Shown: positions 31,201-37,952 of the stretch, piece after piece
How positions within the stretch are numbered: position 1 is the stretch's first letter
Layout: every line of letters starts with the position of its first letter
NCBI GenBank assembly: GCA_017429525.1
Contig: JAFROT010000053.1
Span: 1 to 49,321 of the forward strand
Length of the DNA: 49,321 nucleotides
Direction: 5' to 3'
Origin: Bacteroidaceae bacterium
Lineage (GTDB): Bacteria; Bacteroidota; Bacteroidia; Bacteroidales; Bacteroidaceae
Position numbers and translations under genes: made by a program
Notes under the pieces: model-generated
The model's input: only the letters and a program-made list of their open reading frames with translations
The model's database searches: none
Told to the model about the DNA's origin: nothing

Positions 31201-33033
31201 TCCGCGTGCGAGCGTGCGCTGCTCGTTGATGGTGCCGAAGTCGCGCCATTGAGCCGTCTGACGGAAGTAGTCGCCAGTGCCCTGCGACACATTCAGCGTT
31301 GCTGCGGTGAGGTCAGTGCCTTCGAATACGCTCGCGTCGAGTTTGATCTGCTGAGGCGTCACGCTCTTGACCGTCACGCTTGTGAGCTTAGAGCAGTCAG
31401 CGAAAGCCTTGCTGCCAATATGAGTGAGGCCCAGGGGCAGTTCGACTTCGGTGAAGGCGAGGCAGCCCTCGAACGTGTTAGCCTCGATCGACTTCAAGCC
31501 TTCGGGCAGGGTCAGCCCCGTCAAGTTGCGGCAGCCCTGGAACGCACCTTCGCCGATGGACGCCAGCTCATCGGGCAACTGCAAGGTCTTCAGGGCACGA
31601 CATTCGGCAAAGGCGTTGGCGCCGATATGCTTCAAGCCCTTCGGCAGTTTGACATTGTTCAGCTTAATGCAGCCCTCGAAGGCATGGTCATCGAGCTCCG
31701 TAAGGCCCGTGAAATAGTAGAGTTCGGGGAATGAGGTGAAGCCCTGCCCCTTGAAGGTATCGCCCAGCGACTTCACGGCTGCGACCTCGCCATAAGTGAG
31801 GACGCCATTGCCGTCGGCATCGAAGGCGGCCGTGCACAGTTTCTTGGCCGAGGAGTTAGCGATAGGAATAGCCTTCTCCATATAATTGGCCGGTTCGCAG
31901 CCGATGACAGCCTCTTGGCTGCCGCTGTAGCCGCCGTCCGAACCGCCGATGCCCTGCGAGCCGGGCTTCATCTTCGTGAGCAGGAAGTAGCCGTCGCTCG
32001 AGCCGCCCCAGCCCCAGTTGATATGGAAACATTGGTTGCCATCGTAGCCATCGCCCACGAAAGCGTGACCGCCCTCGCCATCATTACCGCTGAGGTAGAA
32101 CGGGCGACCCTCGGCCAGCTCTTTGTAGAGGAGCGCATCCCAGGCTTCGTCGGAGTAGTTGCCCTTGTAGGCATACTTGGCAGCTGAACCATAGCCGAAA
32201 TAGTTGTTGAGCGCATCGGGGACGTTGGACGAATAAGCGCCCGAGCTGCTGTTGGAATAGCCCATTTTCACAGACACGCCGCAGTACAGCATCAGATCGG
32301 CAACAGCTTTCTTCGACTTGGCCGAACTACTACTGCTGTAGGTGTCCGTCATATTGTCCCAGTCAATGAATGAACCTGCGGGGATGCCATTGACGGTCAT
32401 CGTGCCGTAGTTCTGGTCGGTAAGCGTATAGCTGGGCATGTCGGCCTGCGTCTCTGAGGGCGACTTGGCGCGCTGATAATAGAGGATCTGAGCCATAGCG
32501 GTGGCTACGCATCCCGTGACCGAGCGTCCCTGATGGAAGTAGTCGGGGCACGACTGGTTGTAGGGGTCGCCTTGGTTCCATTTCGTGGTCACCATCGGTG
32601 CGATGGCGGGATGGACAGGCGCTTTCGAGGGCGATGCGCTGGGCGTGCGCTGAATGTAATCGACATAGTCGGCATAGTCGTCGAGCCACTCGCGCATAGC
32701 ATCGGGGATGTTCTGATAGTCGAACTCGCCCGAATCGGTATAACCGAGGAAGGTGTCGAACTTATCGTCGCCAGCCACAATCACGTAGCCTTCGCTCGCA
32801 CCACGATTGAAGACGTAGTAGAGTTCCGTAGCCTCGGCCTTCTTGGTCTTGGTCCCGACGCGGCCTGGGGCGAGCTTCTTCTGGTTGGTGACAGGGGCCA
32901 GGCGGCGACTGCCGCTCTTGTTCTGCAGCCATTGCTCAGCTTTCTTCTGGGCTTCGCTGCGAGTGATAGGATCTGCGCTGACTGTCAGGGCAGCCATGAG
33001 GCAGAGCGCCATCAGTGCGAATCGTTTCGTCAT
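28288..33033 (-). CDS. Multidomain C10 (streptopain-like) cysteine protease with leucine-rich repeats
   Basis: The 1581-residue secreted protein has a signal peptide (1-20), a propeptide (about 21-135) and a C10 peptidase domain. Catalytic residues are Cys175 in RSVTGCVATAMAQ and His323 in GGHAFVGDG, with INWGWGG after it. Three modules follow. Each starts with an EF-hand-like acidic loop (first is FDADGNGVLTYGE at 403-415) and continues with leucine-rich repeats of the BspA type (HIGANAFAECRALKTL). The first two modules lead into a beta-rich section starting YLYN or YVYN. The C-terminus has an MBG-type repeat and a sorting-domain-like end (YDLGGRKV, KGIYIQGGKKVVR), which suggests type IX secretion. 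The ATG at 33033 begins the signal peptide. It is monocistronic and probably degrades or binds host or dietary proteins. Confidence 0.9.
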   Translation of the reverse strand: MTKRFALMALCLMAALTVSADPITRSEAQKKAEQWLQNKSGSRRLAPVTNQKKLAPGRVGTKTKKAEATELYYVFNRGASEGYVIVAGDDKFDTFLGYTDSGEFDYQNIPDAMREWLDDYADYVDYIQRTPSASPSKAPVHPAIAPMVTTKWNQGDPYNQSCPDYFHQGRSVTGCVATAMAQILYYQRAKSPSETQADMPSYTLTDQNYGTMTVNGIPAGSFIDWDNMTDTYSSSSSAKSKKAVADLMLYCGVSVKMGYSNSSSGAYSSNVPDALNNYFGYGSAAKYAYKGNYSDEAWDALLYKELAEGRPFYLSGNDGEGGHAFVGDGYDGNQCFHINWGWGGSSDGYFLLTKMKPGSQGIGGSDGGYSGSQEAVIGCEPANYMEKAIPIANSSAKKLCTAAFDADGNGVLTYGEVAAVKSLGDTFKGQGFTSFPELYYFTGLTELDDHAFEGCIKLNNVKLPKGLKHIGANAFAECRALKTLQLPDELASIGEGAFQGCRNLTGLTLPEGLKSIEANTFEGCLAFTEVELPLGLTHIGSKAFADCSKLTSVTVKSVTPQQIKLDASVFEGTDLTAATLNVSQGTGDYFRQTAQWRDFGTINEQRTLARGQFDKLEVKKAYYLYNVGTGYYLTRGEAYNTQAVVANTASPMRFEFRSTSTEGVYSLYSEDTGNANHYLFRTSTDGRVGSGVKACFVDGASSKLTDRSAYWQVALVEGTDNVYTLQTPSNVSGYVATNFLGIQPSHDSNAASPTYGAYSDINYDDYALNCQWMLVPYEEGPTEVYGQSLQLKNLIALGESKRIDVSTEQEVYSNLNSTKEDLQKACRRLRKKLNFIHFEDETVRQICVAHYDMDLNDEVSISEAAAIAELGSWFSEQSAITAFPELVYFTHVQAIEGNGFKDNKKLTELTLPNSVVNIYYRAFLNCNKLESVHLSSNLEYIGDNAFYGCTSLKELYVPVADPALIDLGTGIFTNVKVANAVLYVPQGSKELYANASVWKNFGEIREMRAVKQPTFVPLAANTDVYVYNLGMRRSINHGEAYGTQAVVDKAGLVYQLRRSTTMAKDVYYLYSDQTGKENKVLFRTSEDSKVGKGVKTCFVDGTLSSAAYWHVVPVEGKENVYTFQVPAKDATYVEGEYLGTDYSHQTDVDYTTRGLYWDINYDSDPEACQWAFISVEEARAAQEFYDLTEQLRKLLVKADNKNLDVAAEHAVYDNFDSTEDEISNAILSVRAKLDYIVFIDNRAKTACVNTWDNDEDDELSKEEAAAVKSIGAALRGVTGLKSLEDLRHFTGLTEIPAEGFRSNSTMVSAILPAGITKVGEHAFTGCTNLKYLALLNDKQVVTAENAGLPMRNLTVFVPKNMIAAYEADEVWGEYTILEYTGVPTITGEPSSRQYGRANGKFTYAVTGAPINGEPTLTAETDAASPVGDYPIVLEAGTITSEGLVCVNGVLTIEPAPVNVTAKSYTINVGETLPEFAITYSSLRNREKIADVLLKEPVVECDAKDSNTAGVYEIRVSGAEAQNYEFNYISGKLSIVDPVGIRGVADDSADKDAIYDLGGRKVNAKTSVRKGIYIQGGKKVVR

Positions 33034-33064
33034 ATTTATGATAGATTTAGTTAGTTTTGCGGTG

Positions 33065-33072
33065 CAAAGATA
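33065..33072 (-). promoter_or_regulatory. -7 element of the protease gene
   Basis: The minus strand reads TATCTTTG about 31 nt before the ATG. Confidence 0.5.
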
Positions 33073-33280
33073 CAAAAAATCGATGAATTACCGCCTATGA
33101 AAAGCCAACTATTTTCCACTTTCACCTTCATCTTAACATTCATAAGCAATCCTCGCTCCGTCCAGCTGTCATTTCGCTGATGAATAGTGGACCGCATGCG
33201 AGCACTCATGCGAGAGCCTAACAAAAGGTAAAAGATGCAAAAAAAAGCCTTCGCCGGGCCCTCCGTTCAAGGATTATGCT

Positions 33281-33288
33281 TACCTTTG
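33281..33288 (+). promoter_or_regulatory. -7 element adjoining a start codon
   Basis: TACCTTTG ends 4 nt before the ATG at 33293. This predicts a leaderless transcript. The -33 TTG is not evident. Confidence 0.6.
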
Positions 33289-33292
33289 CGCC

Positions 33293-33943
33293 ATGGTTGA
33301 GTATACCGCACATGAAGACCGCATCAACGCGTGGAGCCACGCGGCTGGCATAGCGCTCGGTGTCGTCGTAGGCATCATTTTCATCATCTGGTGCATACGC
33401 GCCGACGACGGCTGGGCCACGACGGCCGTCAGCCTCTATCTCGTCGGGATGCTCGCCAGCTACGTCACTTCGACCGTCTACCACGGCCTGCCCGCCCATT
33501 GGCCGTCACGTCAAGTGTGGCGGCGGTTTGACCATGCCGCCATCTACTGGCACATCGCAGGCTCCTACTCGCCCGTCACCCTCATCGCGATGCGCGACGC
33601 CGGCCTCTGGGGATGGGGGCTCTTCTGCTTCGTCTGGCTCGCCGCTATCGCAGGAACCGCCGTCAGTCTGGTCCGGCTGAGCGAGCATAGTTACCTCGAG
33701 ACGGCCTGCTTCGTCCTCATGGGCCTCTCGGTGCTGGTAGCCTTCGGGCCGCTCATGCAATGCGTCGAGCCCGTGGCCATCGGCTGGCTCATCGCCGAGG
33801 GCATTTGCTACGTCACGGGAGCCGTCGTCTACGCTTTCTCGCCCGGACGGCCCTACGTCCATTCCGTCTTCCACTTCTTTGTCCTGGCCGGTTCTGTGTG
33901 TCATATTCTTTGCGTCTGGCACGTACTTATGCAGTATCTCTGA
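33293..33943 (+). CDS. Hemolysin III / PAQR-family membrane protein
   Basis: The 216-residue protein has seven predicted membrane helices and the family's metal-site residues: ED near the N-terminus (HEDRINAWSHAAG), STVYHG in the second helix and HSVFHFFVLAGSVCHILCVWHV at the end. Members are related to eukaryotic progestin/adiponectin receptors and may act as membrane metal-dependent hydrolases; bacterial roles are unclear. It stands alone, divergent from the protease gene. The promoter is placed almost on the ATG. Confidence 0.93.
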   Translation: MVEYTAHEDRINAWSHAAGIALGVVVGIIFIIWCIRADDGWATTAVSLYLVGMLASYVTSTVYHGLPAHWPSRQVWRRFDHAAIYWHIAGSYSPVTLIAMRDAGLWGWGLFCFVWLAAIAGTAVSLVRLSEHSYLETACFVLMGLSVLVAFGPLMQCVEPVAIGWLIAEGICYVTGAVVYAFSPGRPYVHSVFHFFVLAGSVCHILCVWHVLMQYL

Positions 33944-34019
33944 GCCGCCCCAATAGCCCGAAAACGATTCATTTTGAAATTTTTTCGCCATTTTTTGATG
34001 GCGGAATGAATATTCTTTG

Positions 34020-34027
34020 TATATTTG
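34020..34027 (+). promoter_or_regulatory. -7 element of the DUF4332 gene
   Basis: TATATTTG is preceded by TTTG at 33994-33997 with a 22-nt gap, one base longer than the usual range. The leader to the ATG is about 85 nt. Confidence 0.55.
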
Positions 34028-34115
34028 CGCAGGATTAAGCGGATTTAGGCCGCTCAGACGCCCAAAGAGACCGCCACAAACAACCTTATTCACTAACCCT
34101 TATAAACAAACAACT

Positions 34116-34523
34116 ATGGCTTACAAGATTATTGACATCGAAGGCGTAGGCGAAGTCTACGCTGAGAAACTGATTGCCGCTGGTATCATCAAGGTCAGCG
34201 ACCTGCTCGTGAAGTGCGCTACGCCCAAGGGCCGCGCTGCCCTCGCCGAGGAGACGGGCATTAGCGACAAGCTCATCCTGCGTTGGACCAACCACGCCGA
34301 CCTGTTCCGCATCAAGGGCGTAGGTCCCCAGTTCTCTGAGCTGCTCGAAGCTGCCGGCGTCGACACCGTTAAGGAGTTCCGTCACCGCGTTCCCGAGAAC
34401 CTCCAGCCCAAGCTCGAGGAGACGAACGCCGAGAAGCACCTCGTACGTCGCGTGCCTTCGCTGAAGGAGGTCATCAAGATGGTAGAGCAAGCTAAGCAGC
34501 TCGAACCCGTCGTCACCTACTAA
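34116..34523 (+). CDS. DUF4332 helix-hairpin-helix protein
   Basis: The 135-residue product has two helix-hairpin-helix-like motifs (IEGVGEVYAEKLIAAGI and IKGVGPQFSELLEAAGV) separated by about 60 residues. This is the DUF4332 pattern. Such motifs bind DNA backbones without sequence preference in other proteins. MAYKIIDIEGVGE is the family start; the longer frame upstream lacks similarity. It is cytoplasmic and monocistronic. A 22-bp tandem array begins 67 nt after its stop codon. Confidence 0.88.
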   Translation: MAYKIIDIEGVGEVYAEKLIAAGIIKVSDLLVKCATPKGRAALAEETGISDKLILRWTNHADLFRIKGVGPQFSELLEAAGVDTVKEFRHRVPENLQPKLEETNAEKHLVRRVPSLKEVIKMVEQAKQLEPVVTY

Positions 34524-34590
34524 GCAACAACGCATTTGTTGGCCAACACCTGCTGAATGCAGGCTCGGTTTTGAGACGAGCAAGTTCAAG

Positions 34591-34848
34591 CGAACGGTCG
34601 CGTGAGCCTTAACGAATGGTCGCGCAAGACTTAGCGAATGGTCGCGCAGGCTTTAACGAACGGTCGCGTGAGCCTTAACGAACGGTCGCGCAGGCCTTAA
34701 CGAACGGACGCGTGAGCCTTAACGAACGGTCGCGTGAGCCTTAACGAACGGTCGCGTGAGCCTTAACGAACGGTCGCGTGAGCCTTAACGAACGGTCGCG
34801 CAAGACTTAGCGAATGGTCGCGTAAGCCTTAACGAACGGACGTGAAAG
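34591..34848. repeat. Tandem array B: eleven copies and a partial of a 22-bp unit
   Basis: Eleven contiguous units run from 34591 to 34832 at an exact 22-nt period, then a partial copy to 34848. The commonest unit reads CGAACGGTCGCG followed by TGAGCCTTAA. Variants have CGAATGG, CGGACGCG or GCAAGACTTAG endings. The final partial copy begins CGAACGGACGTGAA, identical to the sequence at the end of array A (22461-22474). Confidence 0.97.
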
Positions 34849-34875
34849 TGCCCCCATTCCCGACTTTCGCCTCAA

Positions 34876-34953
34876 ACGTATCAATCTTCAGGCCTTAAGG
34901 TTGAAATCTTCAACGCATAGGATTTTGACCTTAAGGCCTGAAGATTTATACGT
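34876..34953. repeat. Long inverted repeat after array B
   Basis: Arms of 26 nt (34876-34901 and 34928-34953) match as reverse complements with one mismatch. Pairing can extend inward about 10 bp more with two mismatches, leaving a short loop. It has no T tract and could act as a bidirectional transcription barrier or REP-like element. Confidence 0.9.
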
Positions 34954-35372
34954 GCAGACGGGGGCGTTCGCCGGTACGCCCCTCATCCGATTTTTCAGGA
35001 TTCCCGTTCGTTCGCTTTTACAATTTCTGCCGAATGGACGCTGGCGGAGGAGGACGCGGAGGGGCTGCAGTGCCTCCTCGTTTTTTTGCGGAAAAAAGAC
35101 TTCAAAAAAACAGCTCAAAAAAAAGCAAGTTTCAAGAAAAAAAGAGAAAAGAAGCAAAAGAGAATAAAAAGAAACCTACTACTGCAGCTGTTAACGCGCG
35201 CGAGGGAAAAATTGGCCATCGTCATGCCCATGCCCTAGCGTTTGGCGACAGCCGTAACCGCCCTCAAAGGCGCGAGAGCATCTCGTCTCTTTCGACGCGA
35301 TTCTACCGCGTCGCCTCCCCACAAGCGCGCCCTGCGCTTTCCCTCAAGCAGCCAGCCCATCACCGAGCCGCC

Positions 35373-36275
35373 CTAAATGATCACCTTCTTCTTCTTATAG
35401 TTCTCGCGGAACTCCTTGGGCGAGCAGCCCTTGCGCTGCTTGAACAGCCGGTTGAAGTTCGACAGCGTGTTGAAGCCGCAGTCATAGCAGATCTCAGATA
35501 TCGGCTGCGAGGAATCCACCAACTGACGCGCTGCCGCCCCGATGCGCTGCTCGATGATGTAGTCGGAGAGGCGATGCCCCGTTCGCTGCCTGAAGAAGCG
35601 CGAGAAGGCCACTGGCGTCATCCCCACCAGTTCGGCCAGCGTCTCCAGCCGGACGTCCTCGTGGAAATGAGCTGCGATGTAGCCCTGCACACGTTCTACG
35701 CGGCGGCTCTCATTGCGGGTCTCGACGCGGGCAAAAGCCGATGACGAGAGGGGGCGCGCATCGTCGCACAGCGAGAGCTCATACAGCAATCCCATGAAGG
35801 CCAGGAACGCGGGGAAGCCTTTCTTGCGCGTAGCCAACGCATCCAACTGGTTGTACACCCGCATGATAGCCGGCAGAGGGAATGCCAAGCCGCAGCGCGC
35901 CCGCTCCAGCATCCGACGAATGGATGCGAACTGGTTCTTAACCAACAGGCTCTCGGGTAGGACATCCTCGGTGAATTGAATGGTTATCTCACGGACATCC
36001 GTGCTCACGCAGTCTCCCTGCTCCCAGACGTGCTCGAGATCGGGGCTCGTGATGAGGACGAGGTCATAGTCGCCGACAATCTCCGACGAGTCGCCAACCG
36101 TGCGTCGCACGCCTGCAGCATGAGCCGTGAAATTGAGTTCGTACTCATGATGGCAATGAATGGGGAAGTCGAAGACCGACTTGTGGCGATCGGCGACATA
36201 AAAACAATCGCTGTCCGTCAGCGGCGTAATCTCACGGATGGCAACAGGCTCCTGTTTATAGTCTTGACTGGTCAT
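35373..36275 (-). CDS. AraC-family transcription regulator
   Basis: The 300-residue protein has an N-terminal cupin-like sensing region (about 20-110; FDFPIHCHHEYELNFTAHAAG). The C-terminal double helix-turn-helix spans about 200-300 (VRLETLAELVGMTPVAFSRFFRQRTGHRLSDYI, then ISEICYDCGFNTLSNFNRLFKQRKGCSPKEFREN). It starts 16 nt after the epimerase gene on the same strand and is probably cotranscribed, so it may sense that enzyme's sugar or control its pathway. Confidence 0.95.
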   Translation of the reverse strand: MTSQDYKQEPVAIREITPLTDSDCFYVADRHKSVFDFPIHCHHEYELNFTAHAAGVRRTVGDSSEIVGDYDLVLITSPDLEHVWEQGDCVSTDVREITIQFTEDVLPESLLVKNQFASIRRMLERARCGLAFPLPAIMRVYNQLDALATRKKGFPAFLAFMGLLYELSLCDDARPLSSSAFARVETRNESRRVERVQGYIAAHFHEDVRLETLAELVGMTPVAFSRFFRQRTGHRLSDYIIEQRIGAAARQLVDSSQPISEICYDCGFNTLSNFNRLFKQRKGCSPKEFRENYKKKKVII

Positions 36276-36291
36276 ACAGCTTCAGTTTTTG

Positions 36292-37503
36292 TCATTTGCG
36301 GCGGCCGAAACGTTCCATAATCTCCAGGCACATTCGGCTGTTGTGGTAAGGGCATTTCCAAGGGCCTGCGTGATCGTCGTCAAGATTCACGCTACCATCG
36401 GCACGGACGCTCCAAAACCATTCTCCACGCTCACGATCAATGAGATGCGCCTTGACATAATCCCAGCAGCGGAGAGCTTTTGCCAAGGCCTCTTCATCAC
36501 CGAAATATTGATAGAGATTCACGAAGCCCACCACCGTTTCGGCTTGCACCCACCAGTGGCGGTCGGCATCACCGCTCTCATAGACCATCGAGCCGTCGGT
36601 CTGCAAACCGCCTTCGCTGGCTGCAGCTACAGCCTTCACGATAGGTTCGATCTGCGACAGGAGTCCGGCGTCGCCCACAACCAATGCAGCCTCATGCAAC
36701 AGCCACGAACATTCGATGTCGTGCCCATAGCTGGCCGTTGTGCTCATGCGCGTCCAATCCAAGTCGAAGAAGAGGTCAAGATGGTGAGTCTCGGGATTCA
36801 AGATGCGATGGGCAAAGAGGTCGATCAGTCGCCTTACGGCCTTCTCCACTCGCTCCGTCACAGCTTGCTCGCCGCTCCGTCCACGCTCTTTCAGCACGCG
36901 CAGCAGGTTGGTATAGGGCTCGATGACATGCAGATGCGTGTTCTGACTCTTCGGCCAGTTGTCATCCTTGGCCGAGAGGCGCATGTCGGCCAACGGCTGC
37001 CAGTCGCGAGTGAAGGCTTCAAGATAGCCACCATATTCGGGTTCCCAAGCATGCTCCTCAATGACATCGAACAGACTGAGCGCAACGTCCAACGCGTGGT
37101 CGTCGCCCGTAGCCCGTGCATACTCCGAGAAGCCGTACAGCATGAAGCCGATGGCATAAGTCTGCTTCTTCGTGTCGAGTGGCGCCCCTTCTGCAGTCAC
37201 GCTCCAATAAGAGCCTCCATACTGGTGGTCCATGAAAAAGCGTTCGATGTAGTCCTTCGCCCGTGATGCCGCCTCGAGCAACGCCCCGTCATGCATTACA
37301 CGGTAGGCCGCGCTGAACGTCCACAGCAGACGAGCATACAAGACTCCTCCGCGTTCAGCGTCCTTCTGCAATTCTCCACGGCCGGTCATACGTCCATACC
37401 AGCCGCCGCGCTCGACGTCGCGCATCTGCTCCAACCAGAAGGGCAGGATGTTCTGCGTCAAGCATGCCTGAGCCTCGCCCAGGAGGTTTGTCAGTTTCTC
37501 CAT
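36292..37503 (-). CDS. AGE-family epimerase, probably cellobiose 2-epimerase type
   Basis: The 403-residue protein has the (alpha/alpha)6 barrel of N-acylglucosamine/cellobiose 2-epimerases. Family features are GGWYGRMTGRG near residue 33, SQNTHLHVIEPYTNLLRV with the central histidine, SYGHDIECSWLLHEAA and RHWWVQAETVVGFVNLYQ. Such enzymes turn the reducing-end glucose of beta-1,4-disaccharides into mannose, or epimerise related sugars. No signal peptide is present, so it is cytoplasmic. The ATG at 37503 fits the family start. It leads the operon with the AraC gene. The exact substrate is not known. Confidence 0.88.
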   Translation of the reverse strand: MEKLTNLLGEAQACLTQNILPFWLEQMRDVERGGWYGRMTGRGELQKDAERGGVLYARLLWTFSAAYRVMHDGALLEAASRAKDYIERFFMDHQYGGSYWSVTAEGAPLDTKKQTYAIGFMLYGFSEYARATGDDHALDVALSLFDVIEEHAWEPEYGGYLEAFTRDWQPLADMRLSAKDDNWPKSQNTHLHVIEPYTNLLRVLKERGRSGEQAVTERVEKAVRRLIDLFAHRILNPETHHLDLFFDLDWTRMSTTASYGHDIECSWLLHEAALVVGDAGLLSQIEPIVKAVAAASEGGLQTDGSMVYESGDADRHWWVQAETVVGFVNLYQYFGDEEALAKALRCWDYVKAHLIDRERGEWFWSVRADGSVNLDDDHAGPWKCPYHNSRMCLEIMERFGRRK

Positions 37504-37530
37504 CGATGATTTGTTTTGCGTTTTCGGCGG

Positions 37531-37538
37531 CAAAGATA
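37531..37538 (-). promoter_or_regulatory. -7 element of the epimerase-araC operon
   Basis: The minus strand reads TATCTTTG 27 nt before the ATG. Confidence 0.5.
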
Positions 37539-37729
37539 AGCAAAAACGAAACAAACGATTTCCTTTTTCTTAACTTTTTCTACAACTCTACTCATCCCAC
37601 CCCCTCCTGAACGTAAGAAAAACGAACGTTCAGCCAAAAAGACGCCCTCTTCGCAGTTTGTATCATCGGTTTGAACCATTTGTTGCCAAAAATGGCGAGT
37701 GTTTTGCCACCTTTTCTCGTGAAAGAGCG

Positions 37730-37737
37730 TACCTTTG
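37730..37737 (+). promoter_or_regulatory. Unassigned -7 element
   Basis: TACCTTTG is preceded by TTTTG at 37702-37706 with a 23-nt gap, longer than usual. It lies 168 nt before the next -7 element of the same strand and could drive a small RNA or a second operon transcript. Confidence 0.4.
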
Positions 37738-37782
37738 CACCACATTCAGACATCGTTTTTTAACGCTAAAACAAAAGAACTC

Positions 37783-37845
37783 ATGATACATCCCCGTCTT
37801 CCCATTTCGCCTCGCCACAACGGGCACAAATTGTTTAACGAATAA
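37783..37845 (+). CDS. Possible 20-residue peptide
   Basis: ATG to TAA encodes MIHPRLPISPRHNGHKLFNE, 45 nt after an unassigned -7 element and followed by an A-run. There is no clear ribosome site. It may be a real small ORF, part of a small RNA, or chance. Confidence 0.2.
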   Translation: MIHPRLPISPRHNGHKLFNE

Positions 37846-37874
37846 AAAAAAATCGCACTATTTAGGCCTTTCTA

Positions 37875-37905
37875 TTGCTGCATTGGCATAAAAAAACTAT
37901 CTTTG
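37875..37905 (+). promoter_or_regulatory. Promoter of the rightward 3-keto-sugar operon
   Basis: TTG at 37875-37877 and TATCTTTG at 37898-37905 are separated by 20 nt. Confidence 0.75.
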
Positions 37906-37952
37906 CAGCAACTAAAGACAAAATCAAGCCTAACACCATTTCAGACATCCAG

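Larger units (their letters stand above)
34524..35372. other. Gene-free stretch with 22-bp array and long hairpin
   Basis: These 849 bases between convergent genes hold array B (34591-34848) and an inverted repeat (34876-34953). A small GGGGCG/CGCCCC hairpin lies near 34960-34983. Then comes an A-rich section (35080-35175) of no evident function. Open frames here have no recognisable family. Confidence 0.6.
37504..37952. other. Divergent promoter region with a possible small transcript
   Basis: These 449 bases hold the -7 element of the epimerase, an unassigned -7 element (37730-37737) followed by a 20-codon open frame (37783-37845), and the promoter of the Gfo/Idh/MocA gene. No larger gene is seen. 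Confidence 0.6.

Noticed and set aside
30721-31734. Open frame of 337 codons on the plus strand within the protease gene
   Set aside because: It is a shadow of the leucine-rich repeat coding region; no promoter or family features.
34591-34848. CRISPR array
   Set aside because: Units are contiguous at 22 nt with no unique spacers, and no cas genes are in the window.
34955-35175. Basic, Lys-rich open frame before the AraC gene end
   Set aside because: It is produced by an A-rich low-complexity run; no start signal or conserved sequence.
36289-37266. Open frame of 325 codons on the plus strand opposite the epimerase
   Set aside because: It is a shadow; the epimerase motifs are on the minus strand.
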